From: Caulobacteraceae bacterium
Lineage (GTDB): Bacteria; Pseudomonadota; Alphaproteobacteria; Caulobacterales; Caulobacteraceae
Direction: 5' to 3'
Length of the DNA stretch: 64,000 nt
NCBI GenBank assembly: GCA_030446805.1
Contig: JAUJMO010000001.1
Location: 1,073,241-1,137,240, forward strand
Shown here: piece after piece, positions 1-7,715 of the stretch
Numbering within the stretch: the first letter of the stretch is position 1
How the letters are laid out: each line of letters begins with the position of its first letter
Program-made: the position numbers and the translations under genes
The notes under the pieces: generated by a model
Told to the model about the DNA's origin: nothing
Databases searched by the model: none
Seen by the model: only the letters and a program-made list of their open reading frames with translations

Positions 1-109
1 TATCGGACCAGCCGCGTTCCTCAATGAAGAACGCCTTGCGCAGCTGGTGCATCTCTTCGAGCTGGCGTGCGTACAGGCCCCGGTTCTCGAGCTTGACTAC
101 GTGGATCAT
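1..109 (-). CDS. luxI: LuxI-type acyl-homoserine-lactone synthase (N-terminus only)
   Basis: Only the first 36 codons are present; the gene runs off the left edge. It begins ATG at 109 and reads MIHVVKLENRGLY, then a stretch with MHQLRKAFF, IEERGW and SD. This matches the LuxI/TraI N-terminus, where a conserved Arg and Phe (the R..VF...L.W block) bind S-adenosylmethionine. The enzyme would make an N-acyl-homoserine lactone from SAM and an acyl carrier. It follows a luxR gene on the same strand, 80 bp away, with a lux-box-like palindrome between. The acyl specificity cannot be judged because the rest of the protein is outside the window. Confidence 0.8.
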   Translation of the reverse strand, partial: MIHVVKLENRGLYARQLEEMHQLRKAFFIEERGWSD

Positions 110-162
110 GGCGGCGACTTCCCCAGAATTGCCGCATCGTGGCCGCCAAGCGGGCCGAGGCT

Positions 163-182
163 ATCTGGGTGACTACCCAGAT
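163..182 (-). promoter_or_regulatory. lux-box-like 20-bp inverted repeat upstream of luxI
   Basis: Perfect 8-bp arms ATCTGGGT and ACCCAGAT are separated by GACT. The site fits the general lux-box pattern NNCTG-N10-CAGNN. It ends 54 bp upstream of the luxI start and begins just after the luxR stop, so it would overlap a luxI -35 region. Inferred role: LuxR binding and autoinduction of luxI. Confidence 0.7.
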
Positions 183-189
183 TGACGGG

Positions 190-927
190 TCAGTAGGCGT
201 CCTCACGGGGAAGCCAGCCGCGCCGAAAAAGCTCGTAGATCATCTGCGGCCGGTTGCGAACGCCGAGACGACGCTTGATCCGCTCGATGTGCATGTTCAC
301 CGTGCTCTCGCTGATGCCGAGTATCACGCTGGCGTCCCAATCCGACTTGCCTCGGGCGATCCAGTGCACGCATTCCGTCTCGCGTTTCGTGAGCTTTCCC
401 GGCCTGGGTTCGTCGTCCTCGATCTCGGCCAGCGGCAGGCCGAGAGTCGCGTACAGCATCGCCATGGCGTGCAGGGTGGTTTTGGCCTTCGGGTCGAAGC
501 CGGGCTCCTCCGAGATCATCAGCACGGAGGCGAGTTCTCCCGCAGCGCCATGGATGGGCACCAACAAGCCTTCACGTGCGCCGGTTGATTGAGCTTCTGC
601 GAACACCCGGCGCGCTTCCGGCGTCTCCGCCTGACATTGCACCTCCGACCACGCGAAGGGGCGGGTGTTGCTGAAGATGCCGGCCATGGCAGGGTCGTGA
701 GCGCCGAAACCCTGCTCGATGTAGTAGGCGGCCCATTGTTCCACGCCACGCCCAAAGGCCAGTCGAGGTACGATGGGCTGCCCATGCTCGGCCAGCTTCA
801 CGTAAGAATAGCGGCTGAACCCGTGATGTCGGATTGCGGCTTCGAAGCGGTCCTGAAATGCGCTCAGGTCGGAGGCTGCCGGACCGGCCTGGAGGAACTC
901 CAGAGCTGCAGCCTGGGCTGGGGTCAT
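190..927 (-). CDS. luxR: LuxR-family autoinducer-dependent transcription regulator
   Basis: 245 aa with an N-terminal autoinducer-binding domain (about 20-165) and a C-terminal LuxR helix-turn-helix (about 178-238). Conserved ligand-pocket residues appear at W65, Y69, D78, P79 and W93, each exactly 8 positions on from the LuxR numbering (W57, Y61, D70, P71, W85), with a glycine near 120. The HTH includes LTKRETECV and SESTVNMHIERIKRRLGV. It is therefore probably a true AHL receptor rather than a ligand-blind solo. Its ATG overlaps the stop of the upstream Xre gene (ATGA), and luxI lies downstream with a lux box between. Confidence 0.9.
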   Translation of the reverse strand: MTPAQAAALEFLQAGPAASDLSAFQDRFEAAIRHHGFSRYSYVKLAEHGQPIVPRLAFGRGVEQWAAYYIEQGFGAHDPAMAGIFSNTRPFAWSEVQCQAETPEARRVFAEAQSTGAREGLLVPIHGAAGELASVLMISEEPGFDPKAKTTLHAMAMLYATLGLPLAEIEDDEPRPGKLTKRETECVHWIARGKSDWDASVILGISESTVNMHIERIKRRLGVRNRPQMIYELFRRGWLPREDAY

Positions 928-1340
928 GCCGGGGGGGCCTCGCCCCTGTCGTCGACCATCGCCTTCACGAGAGAAAGCACGCGGCGGCGAAGCTGGGGCG
1001 AGTCGATCTGCGAAAAGGCCGTCAGCAGCGGCCTGGCCCCATCCAGCATCAACAACCGGGCCGGGCCGTCGGCCGTGATGTCAACGGCTTCCCGGTCGGT
1101 TTCGAGGTCCCCCAGCAGATCGGCGACTCGGCAATTGAGCGCCCGCGCGATCTGAACAGCTCGGGATATGCTGACCCGATTTGTGCCCCGCTCATACTTT
1201 TGCACCTGCTGAAAGGTGACGCTGGCGCGCCGGGCCAATTCGTCCTGCGACATGCCGAGTTCTCTTCGGCGCAATCGAATGCGGGCGCCGAATTCCACAT
1301 CGGCGTGTTCCGCGGAGCGGGTGGAGTGTGACGAGGTCAT
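924..1340 (-). CDS. Xre-family helix-turn-helix regulator, first gene of the quorum-sensing unit
   Basis: 138 aa. Residues about 17-72 form a Cro/C1-type HTH (RIRLRRRELGMSQDELARR, then FQQVQKYERGTNRV). This belongs to an HTH group common in Rhizobiales and Caulobacterales. The C-terminal half, about 80-138, has no motif I recognise and may be for dimerisation. It overlaps luxR by 4 bp, which suggests co-transcription and coupled translation, so it may regulate the quorum-sensing genes. An alternative is a general housekeeping regulator that happens to sit here. Confidence 0.8.
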   Translation of the reverse strand: MTSSHSTRSAEHADVEFGARIRLRRRELGMSQDELARRASVTFQQVQKYERGTNRVSISRAVQIARALNCRVADLLGDLETDREAVDITADGPARLLMLDGARPLLTAFSQIDSPQLRRRVLSLVKAMVDDRGEAPPA

Positions 1341-1530
1341 GCCACCAAGAGTGGAGCAGACGCTCCCGACCGTCCAGACAAAAGCGCGGCGATCCGCAGG
1401 GCGTCGTCGAGCCGCGACGCGCAGCGCGCGCGCAGGAGCGTTTCCACAAGCTTGGTCGGACGTGCAAGATTCGATTGCTACTCGGGGAGCTAGCGCTTGA
1501 GCGGAACCGTCTCGCGGCGCTCAGCGTCCT

Positions 1531-1662
1531 GAACAAACACCGCAACGCGTCGAGCGCTGCTTCATCAAACTTCCGCCGCTTCGAGGCCCGCTACGACCGC
1601 CCGGCGATCCAATTCCTCGCCTTCGCCCACATCGCAGCCGCAATGATCTGGATGCCCTGGAT
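1531..1662 (+). pseudogene. decayed IS5-family transposase C-terminus
   Basis: Within the 333-bp gap between the Xre gene and the YmdB-like gene, the plus strand encodes a recognisable transposase tail. A VERCFIKL block at about 1549-1572 and an FRRFEARYDRPAIQFLAFAH block at about 1573-1632, followed by IAAAMIW, match the IS5/IS427 end (VERCFNKLKHFRRFATRYD...AAAMIWL). The two blocks are in different frames, and the KHRN residues just before are in a third arrangement, so at least one or two small deletions have occurred. No inverted repeats or N-terminal part were seen. The rest of the gap (1341-1530) holds nothing I recognise. Confidence 0.65.
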
Positions 1663-1673
1663 GTCGATCAGAC

Positions 1674-2495
1674 CTAGGCTTCCGGCATCGCTGGGCGGAG
1701 CCGGCCGCCGACGCGGATGGGCTCAACGCGACGCGCCAGGCCCGTGCGGTCGTCCGTCTCCACAAACACGCCGCACACCGTCGCCGGCCCGCTCGCGGGC
1801 TCCATGCGGGCCTGATTGATCCGGGTGGTGAAGCGTCGCAGCGGCTCCTCCTTCTTCATGCCGATCACGCTGTCGTAGTCGGCGCAAGCGCCCGCGTCGG
1901 TCTGATAGGCCGTCCCGCCTGGCAGAATCTGGGCGTCGGCGGTCGGCACGTGCGTGTGAGTCCCCACCACCAGCGACGCCCGGCCGTCGCAGAAGTGGCC
2001 CATGGCCATCTTCTCGCTGGTGATCTCGGCGTGCATGTCCACGATCACCGCGTCGGCCGCCAGGCCCAGAGGGCAGGCCTCCAGCTCCCGATCCACCACT
2101 GAGAAGGGGTCGTCCAGCGCGTCCATGTGCACGCGTCCGAGCACGTTCATCACCAGCACGCGCCGCCCGCCGGGGGCGTCGTACAGATAGGCCCCCTGCC
2201 CCGGCGCCCCGGACAGGCGGGGGTAGTTGACCGGCCGCAGGAGCCGCGGCTCCCGCTCGATGAAGGTCAGCGCCTCCTTCTGGTCCCAGCTGTGGTTGCC
2301 CAGGGTGATGACGTCGGCCCCGGATTCGTACAGCTCCCGGGCGTTGCTTTCGGTGATGCCGAAGCCGTGGGCGGCGTTCTCACCGTTGACCACCACGAAA
2401 TCGAGCTGGAGCCGCCGCCGCAGGGCCGGCAGGTGGGCGGCTACGCCCTCACGGCCCGAACGGCCGATAACGTCGCCGAGGAAAGCTAGCCGCAT
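1674..2495 (-). CDS. YmdB-like metallophosphoesterase (TIGR00282 family)
   Basis: 273 aa, the usual length of the TIGR00282/YmdB family of dinuclear-metal phosphoesterases. Metal-binding motifs are in order: GD at 7-8, NGEN at 37-40, GNH at 66-68, DMHAE at 153-157 and GTHTHVPTAD at 178-187. YmdB of Bacillus hydrolyses 2',3'-cyclic nucleotides; the substrate here is unknown. The gene overlaps the 3' end of the 5-formyl-THF cyclo-ligase gene by 10 bp, so the two are probably co-transcribed. Its 3' end abuts the IS5 remnant. Confidence 0.88.
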   Translation of the reverse strand: MRLAFLGDVIGRSGREGVAAHLPALRRRLQLDFVVVNGENAAHGFGITESNARELYESGADVITLGNHSWDQKEALTFIEREPRLLRPVNYPRLSGAPGQGAYLYDAPGGRRVLVMNVLGRVHMDALDDPFSVVDRELEACPLGLAADAVIVDMHAEITSEKMAMGHFCDGRASLVVGTHTHVPTADAQILPGGTAYQTDAGACADYDSVIGMKKEEPLRRFTTRINQARMEPASGPATVCGVFVETDDRTGLARRVEPIRVGGRLRPAMPEA

Positions 2496-3067
2496 GGGGT
2501 CTCGCGTGTGAACAACCGAAAGCCGTGCTCGGTCAGCACGGCGTCAAGCGGGCGGTCATGCGCCTCCACGGGCAAGGAGGGAACCTCCTGCCCCGCATAG
2601 GCCAGCCCAACGATCACCGCCTTGGTGCGTCTGTGCAGCTCGGCGATCGTGCGGTCGAAGTAGCCGCCGCCCTGGCCGAGCCGGTTGCCATCGGCATCAA
2701 AGGCCAGCAGGGGCGCGATCACCAACTCGGGCTCGATCGGCCTCGCGCCCGGCAAGGGCGCGAGCGCGCCCAAGAGGTCCGGCGCAAGCGCGTCGCCGGG
2801 GCTCCAGGCCCGAAACACCAAGGGCGCGTCCAATTGCACCACGACCGGAAGACAAAGCTGCGTGTCGCGCTCCAGAAGCGCTTCGGCGATGGGCAAGGGA
2901 TCGATCTCGCCGCCCACCGGCATGTAAAGGCTGGTCACCGGTGAGGGGCCCAGCCGGCTGTCCAGCATGTGAACCGCGGCCTGGACCGCAGCGTGCGGGT
3001 TCTCCGCGGCCAGCACGCGGCGCCGGGCGCGGGCCGCCCGACGCAGGTCGTCCTTGCTCGAACTCAC
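2486..3067 (-). CDS. 5-formyltetrahydrofolate cyclo-ligase
   Basis: 193 aa, a normal length for the family (YgfA/MTHFS). It converts 5-formyl-THF to 5,10-methenyl-THF using ATP. The ATP-binding signature GQGGGYFDR is at residues 131-139, with a basic N-terminus (KDDLRRAARARRR) typical of the family. It sits next to the probable 6S RNA and zapA, the same neighbourhood as ygfA-ssrS-zapA in many proteobacteria. It overlaps the YmdB-like gene downstream. Confidence 0.93.
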   Translation of the reverse strand: MSSSKDDLRRAARARRRVLAAENPHAAVQAAVHMLDSRLGPSPVTSLYMPVGGEIDPLPIAEALLERDTQLCLPVVVQLDAPLVFRAWSPGDALAPDLLGALAPLPGARPIEPELVIAPLLAFDADGNRLGQGGGYFDRTIAELHRRTKAVIVGLAYAGQEVPSLPVEAHDRPLDAVLTEHGFRLFTRETPCG

Positions 3068-3074
3068 GGAGTGA

Positions 3075-3228
3075 GTGGCGGCGCCGCGAGAGCCGTGGAG
3101 GGCGGTAAATCCCCTCGGACCTGGCTAACCAGGTGGGCGCCGTGTCTCCAAGCCCACGAGCCTGGAGAGGTACAGCTCCCTTCAGAGGCGATTAAGGTCC
3201 CCGGGATTTGATGCCTCCGACGCGAGCC
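3075..3228 (-). ncRNA. ssrS: probable 6S RNA
   Basis: The 207-bp gap between zapA and the cyclo-ligase gene has no open frame but folds as a long hairpin on the minus strand. Outer arms pair at 3108-3113 with 3203-3208 (AATCCC with GGGATT) and at 3097-3103 with 3213-3218, and a GGACC/GGTCC pair follows. Inside are a CCTGG-TTAG-CCAGG hairpin and a GTGGGC/GCCCAC stem. A closing stem, an open middle and the zapA-ssrS-ygfA gene order are the hallmarks of 6S RNA, which sequesters sigma-70 RNA polymerase. The ends are approximate. Confidence 0.65.
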
Positions 3229-3274
3229 GCAGCAGACCCGCCGCGGTTGAAGGTAGGCGGCCGGCGATCGATGC

Positions 3275-3652
3275 TCAAGCGGAGGCGGGCTGCTCCGAGC
3301 CGATCCGTTGCGCCAAGGTCTCGATCCGGGCCGCCGCTTCGTCGAGAACCGCTGCGGCGCGCTGCTCGATGCGCGCCGTGTCCGGCGCGGGTTGGGGCGG
3401 AGCTGCGGGCCGCAGATTAGCCGCCCCCGATTGCAATCGGTCCAGCCGGGCGCGCGTGTCCGCCAGGTCGTCCGCCGTGGTCAGCGCCGCCAGCAGAAAC
3501 AGCCTGAGCTCGCCCACCGCCCCTACCTGGGCGGCGATGTCCTGCACCTGCCGGTCGAACTGGCGCGCCAAATTGCGCACGTGCTCCTCTTCGCCCGGCT
3601 CGCAGCCGACCACATAGGGGCGTCCGTTCACTTCCACATTGATGGGAGGCAT
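3275..3652 (-). CDS. zapA: cell division protein ZapA
   Basis: 125 aa. The N-terminal globular head begins [20 protein letters not shown], a typical ZapA opening, and the C-terminal part (about 65-120) is an Ala/Arg/Glu-rich coiled coil. ZapA binds FtsZ and bundles protofilaments at midcell. It lies 3 bp downstream of a coiled-coil gene resembling zauP, the arrangement known for the Caulobacter Z-ring pair. The 6S RNA candidate follows. Confidence 0.88.
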   Translation of the reverse strand: MPPINVEVNGRPYVVGCEPGEEEHVRNLARQFDRQVQDIAAQVGAVGELRLFLLAALTTADDLADTRARLDRLQSGAANLRPAAPPQPAPDTARIEQRAAAVLDEAAARIETLAQRIGSEQPASA

Positions 3653-3655
3653 GGC

Positions 3656-4036
3656 TCAGAACTCCCGCTGGTGGGGGTGCAGGTCGGTCTGGTCGTCGGA
3701 CAGGTGGTCCAGCGAGGCCGGCTGATCCTCCGCCTCCACCGCCGACTGGGCTTGGGCGGCTTCGGACAAGGCGGCGTCCTCCTCGTCGAGGGCGGCCCGG
3801 ATCCGGTCGGCGGCGCGCCCCAGGACGGTGCTGGCTTCAGCCGCCGCTCCTTCGAGGGCGCGCTCCCGATGCCGGGCCTCGCGCAGCTGGATGTGCAAGG
3901 CCTCCTCCGCAGCCGCATCCCGCTGCGGCTCGACTGGGCGAGCGGCCTGGGCGGCCAGGCCGGCCTCCAGGGCGTCCACCGCACGGCGGAGACGCTCGGC
4001 GGCGGCGTCCAGCGATGCTTCCCCATTCCGAATCAT
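3656..4036 (-). CDS. zauP: coiled-coil protein, ZauP-like partner of ZapA
   Basis: 126 aa, almost entirely Ala-, Glu- and Arg-rich helix with heptad character from about residue 10 to 105, then an acidic tail. There is no signal peptide or membrane segment. In Caulobacter, ZauP is a coiled-coil protein encoded immediately upstream of zapA that works with ZapA to focus the Z-ring. The assignment rests on position and composition, because coiled coils are poor for homology. It is divergent from tkt, with 107 bp between. Confidence 0.65.
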   Translation of the reverse strand: MIRNGEASLDAAAERLRRAVDALEAGLAAQAARPVEPQRDAAAEEALHIQLREARHRERALEGAAAEASTVLGRAADRIRAALDEEDAALSEAAQAQSAVEAEDQPASLDHLSDDQTDLHPHQREF

Positions 4037-4085
4037 GGTTCGCTCCGGCTCGTCTTGGACTATCTAGCGCGCACCGGCGGCGATG

Positions 4086-4097
4086 TCGCAATTGCGA
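4086..4097. promoter_or_regulatory. 12-bp perfect palindrome between zauP and tkt
   Basis: TCGCAATTGCGA lies in the 107-bp divergent region, 47 bp upstream of tkt and 50 bp upstream of zauP. It could be an operator for the sugar-phosphate genes. A 12-bp palindrome by itself is weak evidence. Confidence 0.3.
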
Positions 4098-4143
4098 TGC
4101 TCGCGCGGCGGATGGTCCGAACGCCTCAACCCCTTGGAGCTCC

Positions 4144-6144
4144 ATGTCAAACCTCGCAAGCGCTGAGGCCGCCCACGCCCCGGCGCCGCCCAGGGTCATG
4201 GCCGACGCCATCCGCGTGCTGGCCATGGATGCGGTGGAAGCGGCCAACAGCGGCCACCCCGGCATGCCCATGGGCATGGCCGACGTCGCTACCGTGCTCT
4301 GGAGCCGGTTCCTGAAGTTCGACGCCGCAGCGCCCGACTGGCCGGACCGCGACCGATTCGTGCTCAGCAACGGGCACGGCTCCATGCTGCAGTACGCGCT
4401 GCTGCACTTGACCGGCTTCGAAGGCGTGGGCCTCGAGGATTTGAAGCGATTCCGCCAACTCGGCTCCCGCACGCCTGGACACCCGGAGTACGGCCACACG
4501 GCCGGGGTCGAGACCACCACCGGTCCCTTGGGCCAGGGGCTCGCCACTGCGGTCGGCATGGCCATGGCCGAGCGGGCGCTGGTTGCGCGGTTCGGGGCCG
4601 AGCTGGTGGACCACCGCACCTGGGTGCTGGCCGGCGACGGCGACCTCATGGAGGGCGTCAGCCACGAGTCCATCCACCTGGCCGGGAGACTTGGCCTGCA
4701 CAAGCTCACGGTGCTTTGGGACGACAATCTGATCACCATCGACGGCGCCCTCAGCCTGTCGGAGACCGGCGACCAACTCCGGCGTTTCGAAGCCGCGGGG
4801 TGGGCCGTTCGTGCGGTGGACGGACACGACATGGCCGCGGTCGAGGCGACGCTGGCCTGGGCGGTCCAGCAGGACCGGCCCGCCCTGATCGCCTGCCGCA
4901 CAAAGATCGGCCGCGGCTCGCCCTCCATGGAAGGGCACCAGGACACCCACGGCAAGGCGCTCGGGCCGGAGGCGGTGGCCGAGGTGCGCGAACACCTGGG
5001 CTGGCCGCACGAACCCTTTGTGGTGCCCGATGCGATGTACGCCGCCTGGCGCCCGGTTGGACGGCGGGGCGCCTCCGAGCGCACCGAATGGGAGGCTCGC
5101 CTCGCCGCGTCGCCTCGCCGTTCGGAGTTCGAGCACGCCTTGTCCGGCGAGCTGTCGCAGCCGGCGCTCACGGCCTTGACCGACTTCGCCCGGCGCGCGG
5201 CGGAGACGCGTCCCGCCGCGGCCACGCGCGTGCATTCCGGCAAGGTGCTGGACGCCTTGGTCCCGGTCGTCCCCGAGATGATCGGCGGCTCCGCAGACCT
5301 TACCGGCTCGGTCAACACCCTGGTCAAGGGCATGGGCGTGTTCGACGCCCCCGACTACGCCGGGCGCTACGTCTATTACGGCGTTCGCGAGCACGCCATG
5401 GCGGCGGCCATGAACGGCATGGCGCTGCACGGCGGCGTCATGCCCTACGCCGGCACCTTCCTGGTCTTCTCCGACTACAGCCGCCCGGCCATCCGGCTAG
5501 GCGCCCTGATGGGCGTGCGCGTCGTGCACGTCATGACTCACGACAGCATCGGCCTGGGCGAGGACGGGCCGACCCACCAGCCGGTCGAGCACCTGGCCTC
5601 CCTGCGCGCGATCCCGAACCTGCAGGTCTTCCGCCCAGCCGACGGGGTGGAGACGGCGGAATGCTGGGCCCTGGCCCTGAGCACGCCCGGGACGCCTTCG
5701 GTGCTGGCGCTCTCGCGGCAATCCGCCCCCGCCGTCCGGACCGAAGCGGGAGAGAACCGCTCGGCCCGCGGCGCCTACCAGTTGTTTCCGGCGGACGGCC
5801 CGGCGCGGGTTACTCTGTTCGCCACGGGCACGGAGGTGGGCGTGGCCGCCGCCGCCCGCGAGCAGCTGCAGGCCGAAGGCCTTCCCACCCGCGTGGTTTC
5901 CGTCCCTTGCATGGAGCTGTTCGCCGCCCAGGACGCCGCCTACCGGCGCGAGGTCCTGGGCCAAGCCCCCGTCCGCGTGGCGATCGAAGCCGGCCTGCGC
6001 CTCGGCTGGGACGCCCTGATCGGGCCAGAAGGCGGCTTCATCGGCATGACCGGCTTCGGCGCCAGCGCCCCCGCCCCCGCCCTCTACAAACACTTCGGCA
6101 TCACGCCGCAGGCGGTGATGGAGGCGGTGAAGACGACGCTTTAG
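4144..6144 (+). CDS. tkt: transketolase
   Basis: 666 aa from the ATG at 4144. An in-frame upstream extension to 4015 is not conserved and overlaps zauP. Transketolase moves two-carbon units in the pentose phosphate pathway. The N-terminus has [13 protein letters not shown]; the thiamine-diphosphate/Mg motif is GDGDLMEG followed by WDDN; the pyrimidine-domain block is [15 protein letters not shown], and [18 protein letters not shown] follows. It opens a plus-strand run with gap, pgk and aldolase, a common carbon-metabolism cluster in Alphaproteobacteria. Confidence 0.97.
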   Translation: MSNLASAEAAHAPAPPRVMADAIRVLAMDAVEAANSGHPGMPMGMADVATVLWSRFLKFDAAAPDWPDRDRFVLSNGHGSMLQYALLHLTGFEGVGLEDLKRFRQLGSRTPGHPEYGHTAGVETTTGPLGQGLATAVGMAMAERALVARFGAELVDHRTWVLAGDGDLMEGVSHESIHLAGRLGLHKLTVLWDDNLITIDGALSLSETGDQLRRFEAAGWAVRAVDGHDMAAVEATLAWAVQQDRPALIACRTKIGRGSPSMEGHQDTHGKALGPEAVAEVREHLGWPHEPFVVPDAMYAAWRPVGRRGASERTEWEARLAASPRRSEFEHALSGELSQPALTALTDFARRAAETRPAAATRVHSGKVLDALVPVVPEMIGGSADLTGSVNTLVKGMGVFDAPDYAGRYVYYGVREHAMAAAMNGMALHGGVMPYAGTFLVFSDYSRPAIRLGALMGVRVVHVMTHDSIGLGEDGPTHQPVEHLASLRAIPNLQVFRPADGVETAECWALALSTPGTPSVLALSRQSAPAVRTEAGENRSARGAYQLFPADGPARVTLFATGTEVGVAAAAREQLQAEGLPTRVVSVPCMELFAAQDAAYRREVLGQAPVRVAIEAGLRLGWDALIGPEGGFIGMTGFGASAPAPALYKHFGITPQAVMEAVKTTL

Positions 6145-6248
6145 CCCGCGGTCCTCCTTGCTCGCTGCGCAGGGAGAGGGGGAACAGGCTTGACTCCCCT
6201 GCCCGCCGCCGCGACACCGCGCGCCTCAACAATCCTTGGGAATTCGTC

Positions 6249-7259
6249 ATGGCCCTTCGCGTCGCCATCAACGGGTTCGGCCGCATCGGCCGGCTCGTTC
6301 TCCGCTCCATCGTCGAACATGGGCAGCGCGACATCGAGGTGGTGGCCATCAACGACCTGGGGCCCATCGAGACCAACGCCCACCTGCTCCGTTACGACAG
6401 CACCCACGGCCGCTTTCCCGGCCCGATCACCGTGGACGGCGACACCATCGACGTGGGCACGGGTCCCATCCGCTGCACCGCCGTGCGCAACCCCGCCGAA
6501 CTGCCCCACCGCGACCTGGGCGTCGACATCGCCCTGGAATGCACGGGCATCTTCACCAGCCGCGACAAGGCCCAGGCCCACCTGGACGCCGGCGCCAAGC
6601 GCGTCTTGATCTCCGCTCCGGCTGAAGGCGTCAGCCGCACCGTGGTGTACGGCGTGAACCACGACGCGCTCACGGCCGACGACCTGATCGTCTCCAACGC
6701 GTCGTGCACCACCAACTGCGTGACCCCTGTGGTCAAGGTCCTGCTGGACCTGTGCGGGATCGAGCGCGGCTACATGACCACCGTGCACAGCTACACCAAC
6801 GACCAGCCCTCCTTGGACCAGATGCACAAGGACCTCTACCGCGCCCGGGCGGCGGCCCAGAGCATGATCCCCACCTCCACCGGCGCGGCCAAGGCCGTGG
6901 GCTTGGTCCTCCCTGAGATGAAGGGCAAGCTCGACGGCTCCTCCATCCGCGTCCCCACCCCCAACGTCTCCGTGGTGGACCTCAAGGTCGTGCCCACCCG
7001 CCCAGTCAGCGTCGAGGAGATCAACGCGGCCATGGTCGCGGCGGCCGACGAGGGCCCGATGAAGGGCGTGCTCGAGACCAGCACCGATCCCCTGGTCTCC
7101 ATCGACATCAACCACATCGCCGCCAGCGCCACTGTGGCTCTTCCCCAGACCCAGGTCATCGAAGGCCAGCTCGCCCGCGTCCTGGCCTGGTACGACAACG
7201 AGTGGGGGTTCAGCACGCGGATGGCGGACACGGCGCTGGCCATGGGCAAGCTGCTCTAG
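6249..7259 (+). CDS. gap: glyceraldehyde-3-phosphate dehydrogenase
   Basis: 336 aa starting MALRVAINGFGRIGR, the type I GAPDH Rossmann motif. The catalytic cysteine is C153 in SNASCTTNC. HSYTNDQ, the RAR/STGAAK region and WYDNEWGFS are all present. It oxidises glyceraldehyde 3-phosphate to 1,3-bisphosphoglycerate, which Pgk (next but one) then uses. The start is the ATG at 6249, 104 bp after tkt; that gap has no gene. The cofactor is probably NAD but was not tested. Confidence 0.97.
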   Translation: MALRVAINGFGRIGRLVLRSIVEHGQRDIEVVAINDLGPIETNAHLLRYDSTHGRFPGPITVDGDTIDVGTGPIRCTAVRNPAELPHRDLGVDIALECTGIFTSRDKAQAHLDAGAKRVLISAPAEGVSRTVVYGVNHDALTADDLIVSNASCTTNCVTPVVKVLLDLCGIERGYMTTVHSYTNDQPSLDQMHKDLYRARAAAQSMIPTSTGAAKAVGLVLPEMKGKLDGSSIRVPTPNVSVVDLKVVPTRPVSVEEINAAMVAAADEGPMKGVLETSTDPLVSIDINHIAASATVALPQTQVIEGQLARVLAWYDNEWGFSTRMADTALAMGKLL

Positions 7260-7262
7260 CCC

Positions 7263-7715
7263 ATGAGCTCGCGCCGCTTGGTTCTAGCCGGCCTGATCTG
7301 CAGCTTCGCGACGGTCGCCGCGCCCGCGAGCGCCAAGGCTCCAGCGCTTGGGCCCGGGCAGGTCTGGAACTTGAGGGATCAACGTTATCCCGCCGCACAG
7401 GTCGTCATCGGACGGCTTGAGAAGCTTGGGGATGTCTCAGTGGTGCACGTCAGCGTGCTCCAGGTGCTCGCAGGCGGCCAGGAGAGCGGGCAAGTTCTCA
7501 CCTTCGGACACATGCCGTTCACTGAAGAGGCTGTCCGTCGCTCCATCGGTTCGCAGATCAGGGACGGCCTGGGAGCCCATCCAGGGTTCGACGCAGGTTA
7601 TGCCGAGTGGCGATCGGCCCGAGGCGGCGTGTTCACCATCACCATTCCGGAGGCGCTCGCCGTAGCCATGCAGGCGATGATGTCGGCCCCGTCAGAAGCA
7701 AATGAAGCGATCTGA
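7263..7715 (+). CDS. small secreted protein of unknown function between gap and pgk
   Basis: 150 aa. An N-terminal signal peptide is visible: MSSRRLVLAGLICSFATVAA, then PASAKA with a cleavage point near residue 24. The mature part has no motif or cysteine pair I recognise. It lies 3 bp after gap and ends directly before the pgk ATG, so it should share their transcript although its product is predicted to leave the cytoplasm. Base composition is somewhat less GC-rich than the flanking genes, which may mean later insertion. Function is not assigned. Confidence 0.7.
   Translation: MSSRRLVLAGLICSFATVAAPASAKAPALGPGQVWNLRDQRYPAAQVVIGRLEKLGDVSVVHVSVLQVLAGGQESGQVLTFGHMPFTEEAVRRSIGSQIRDGLGAHPGFDAGYAEWRSARGGVFTITIPEALAVAMQAMMSAPSEANEAI

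Noticed and set aside
1192-1545. Minus-strand frame of 117 codons over the Xre gene start
   Set aside because: It overlaps xre in another frame, is Arg/Ser-rich and has no conserved residues.
4147-5430. A 427-codon minus-strand frame over tkt
   Set aside because: Antisense of transketolase; no start region or motif of its own.
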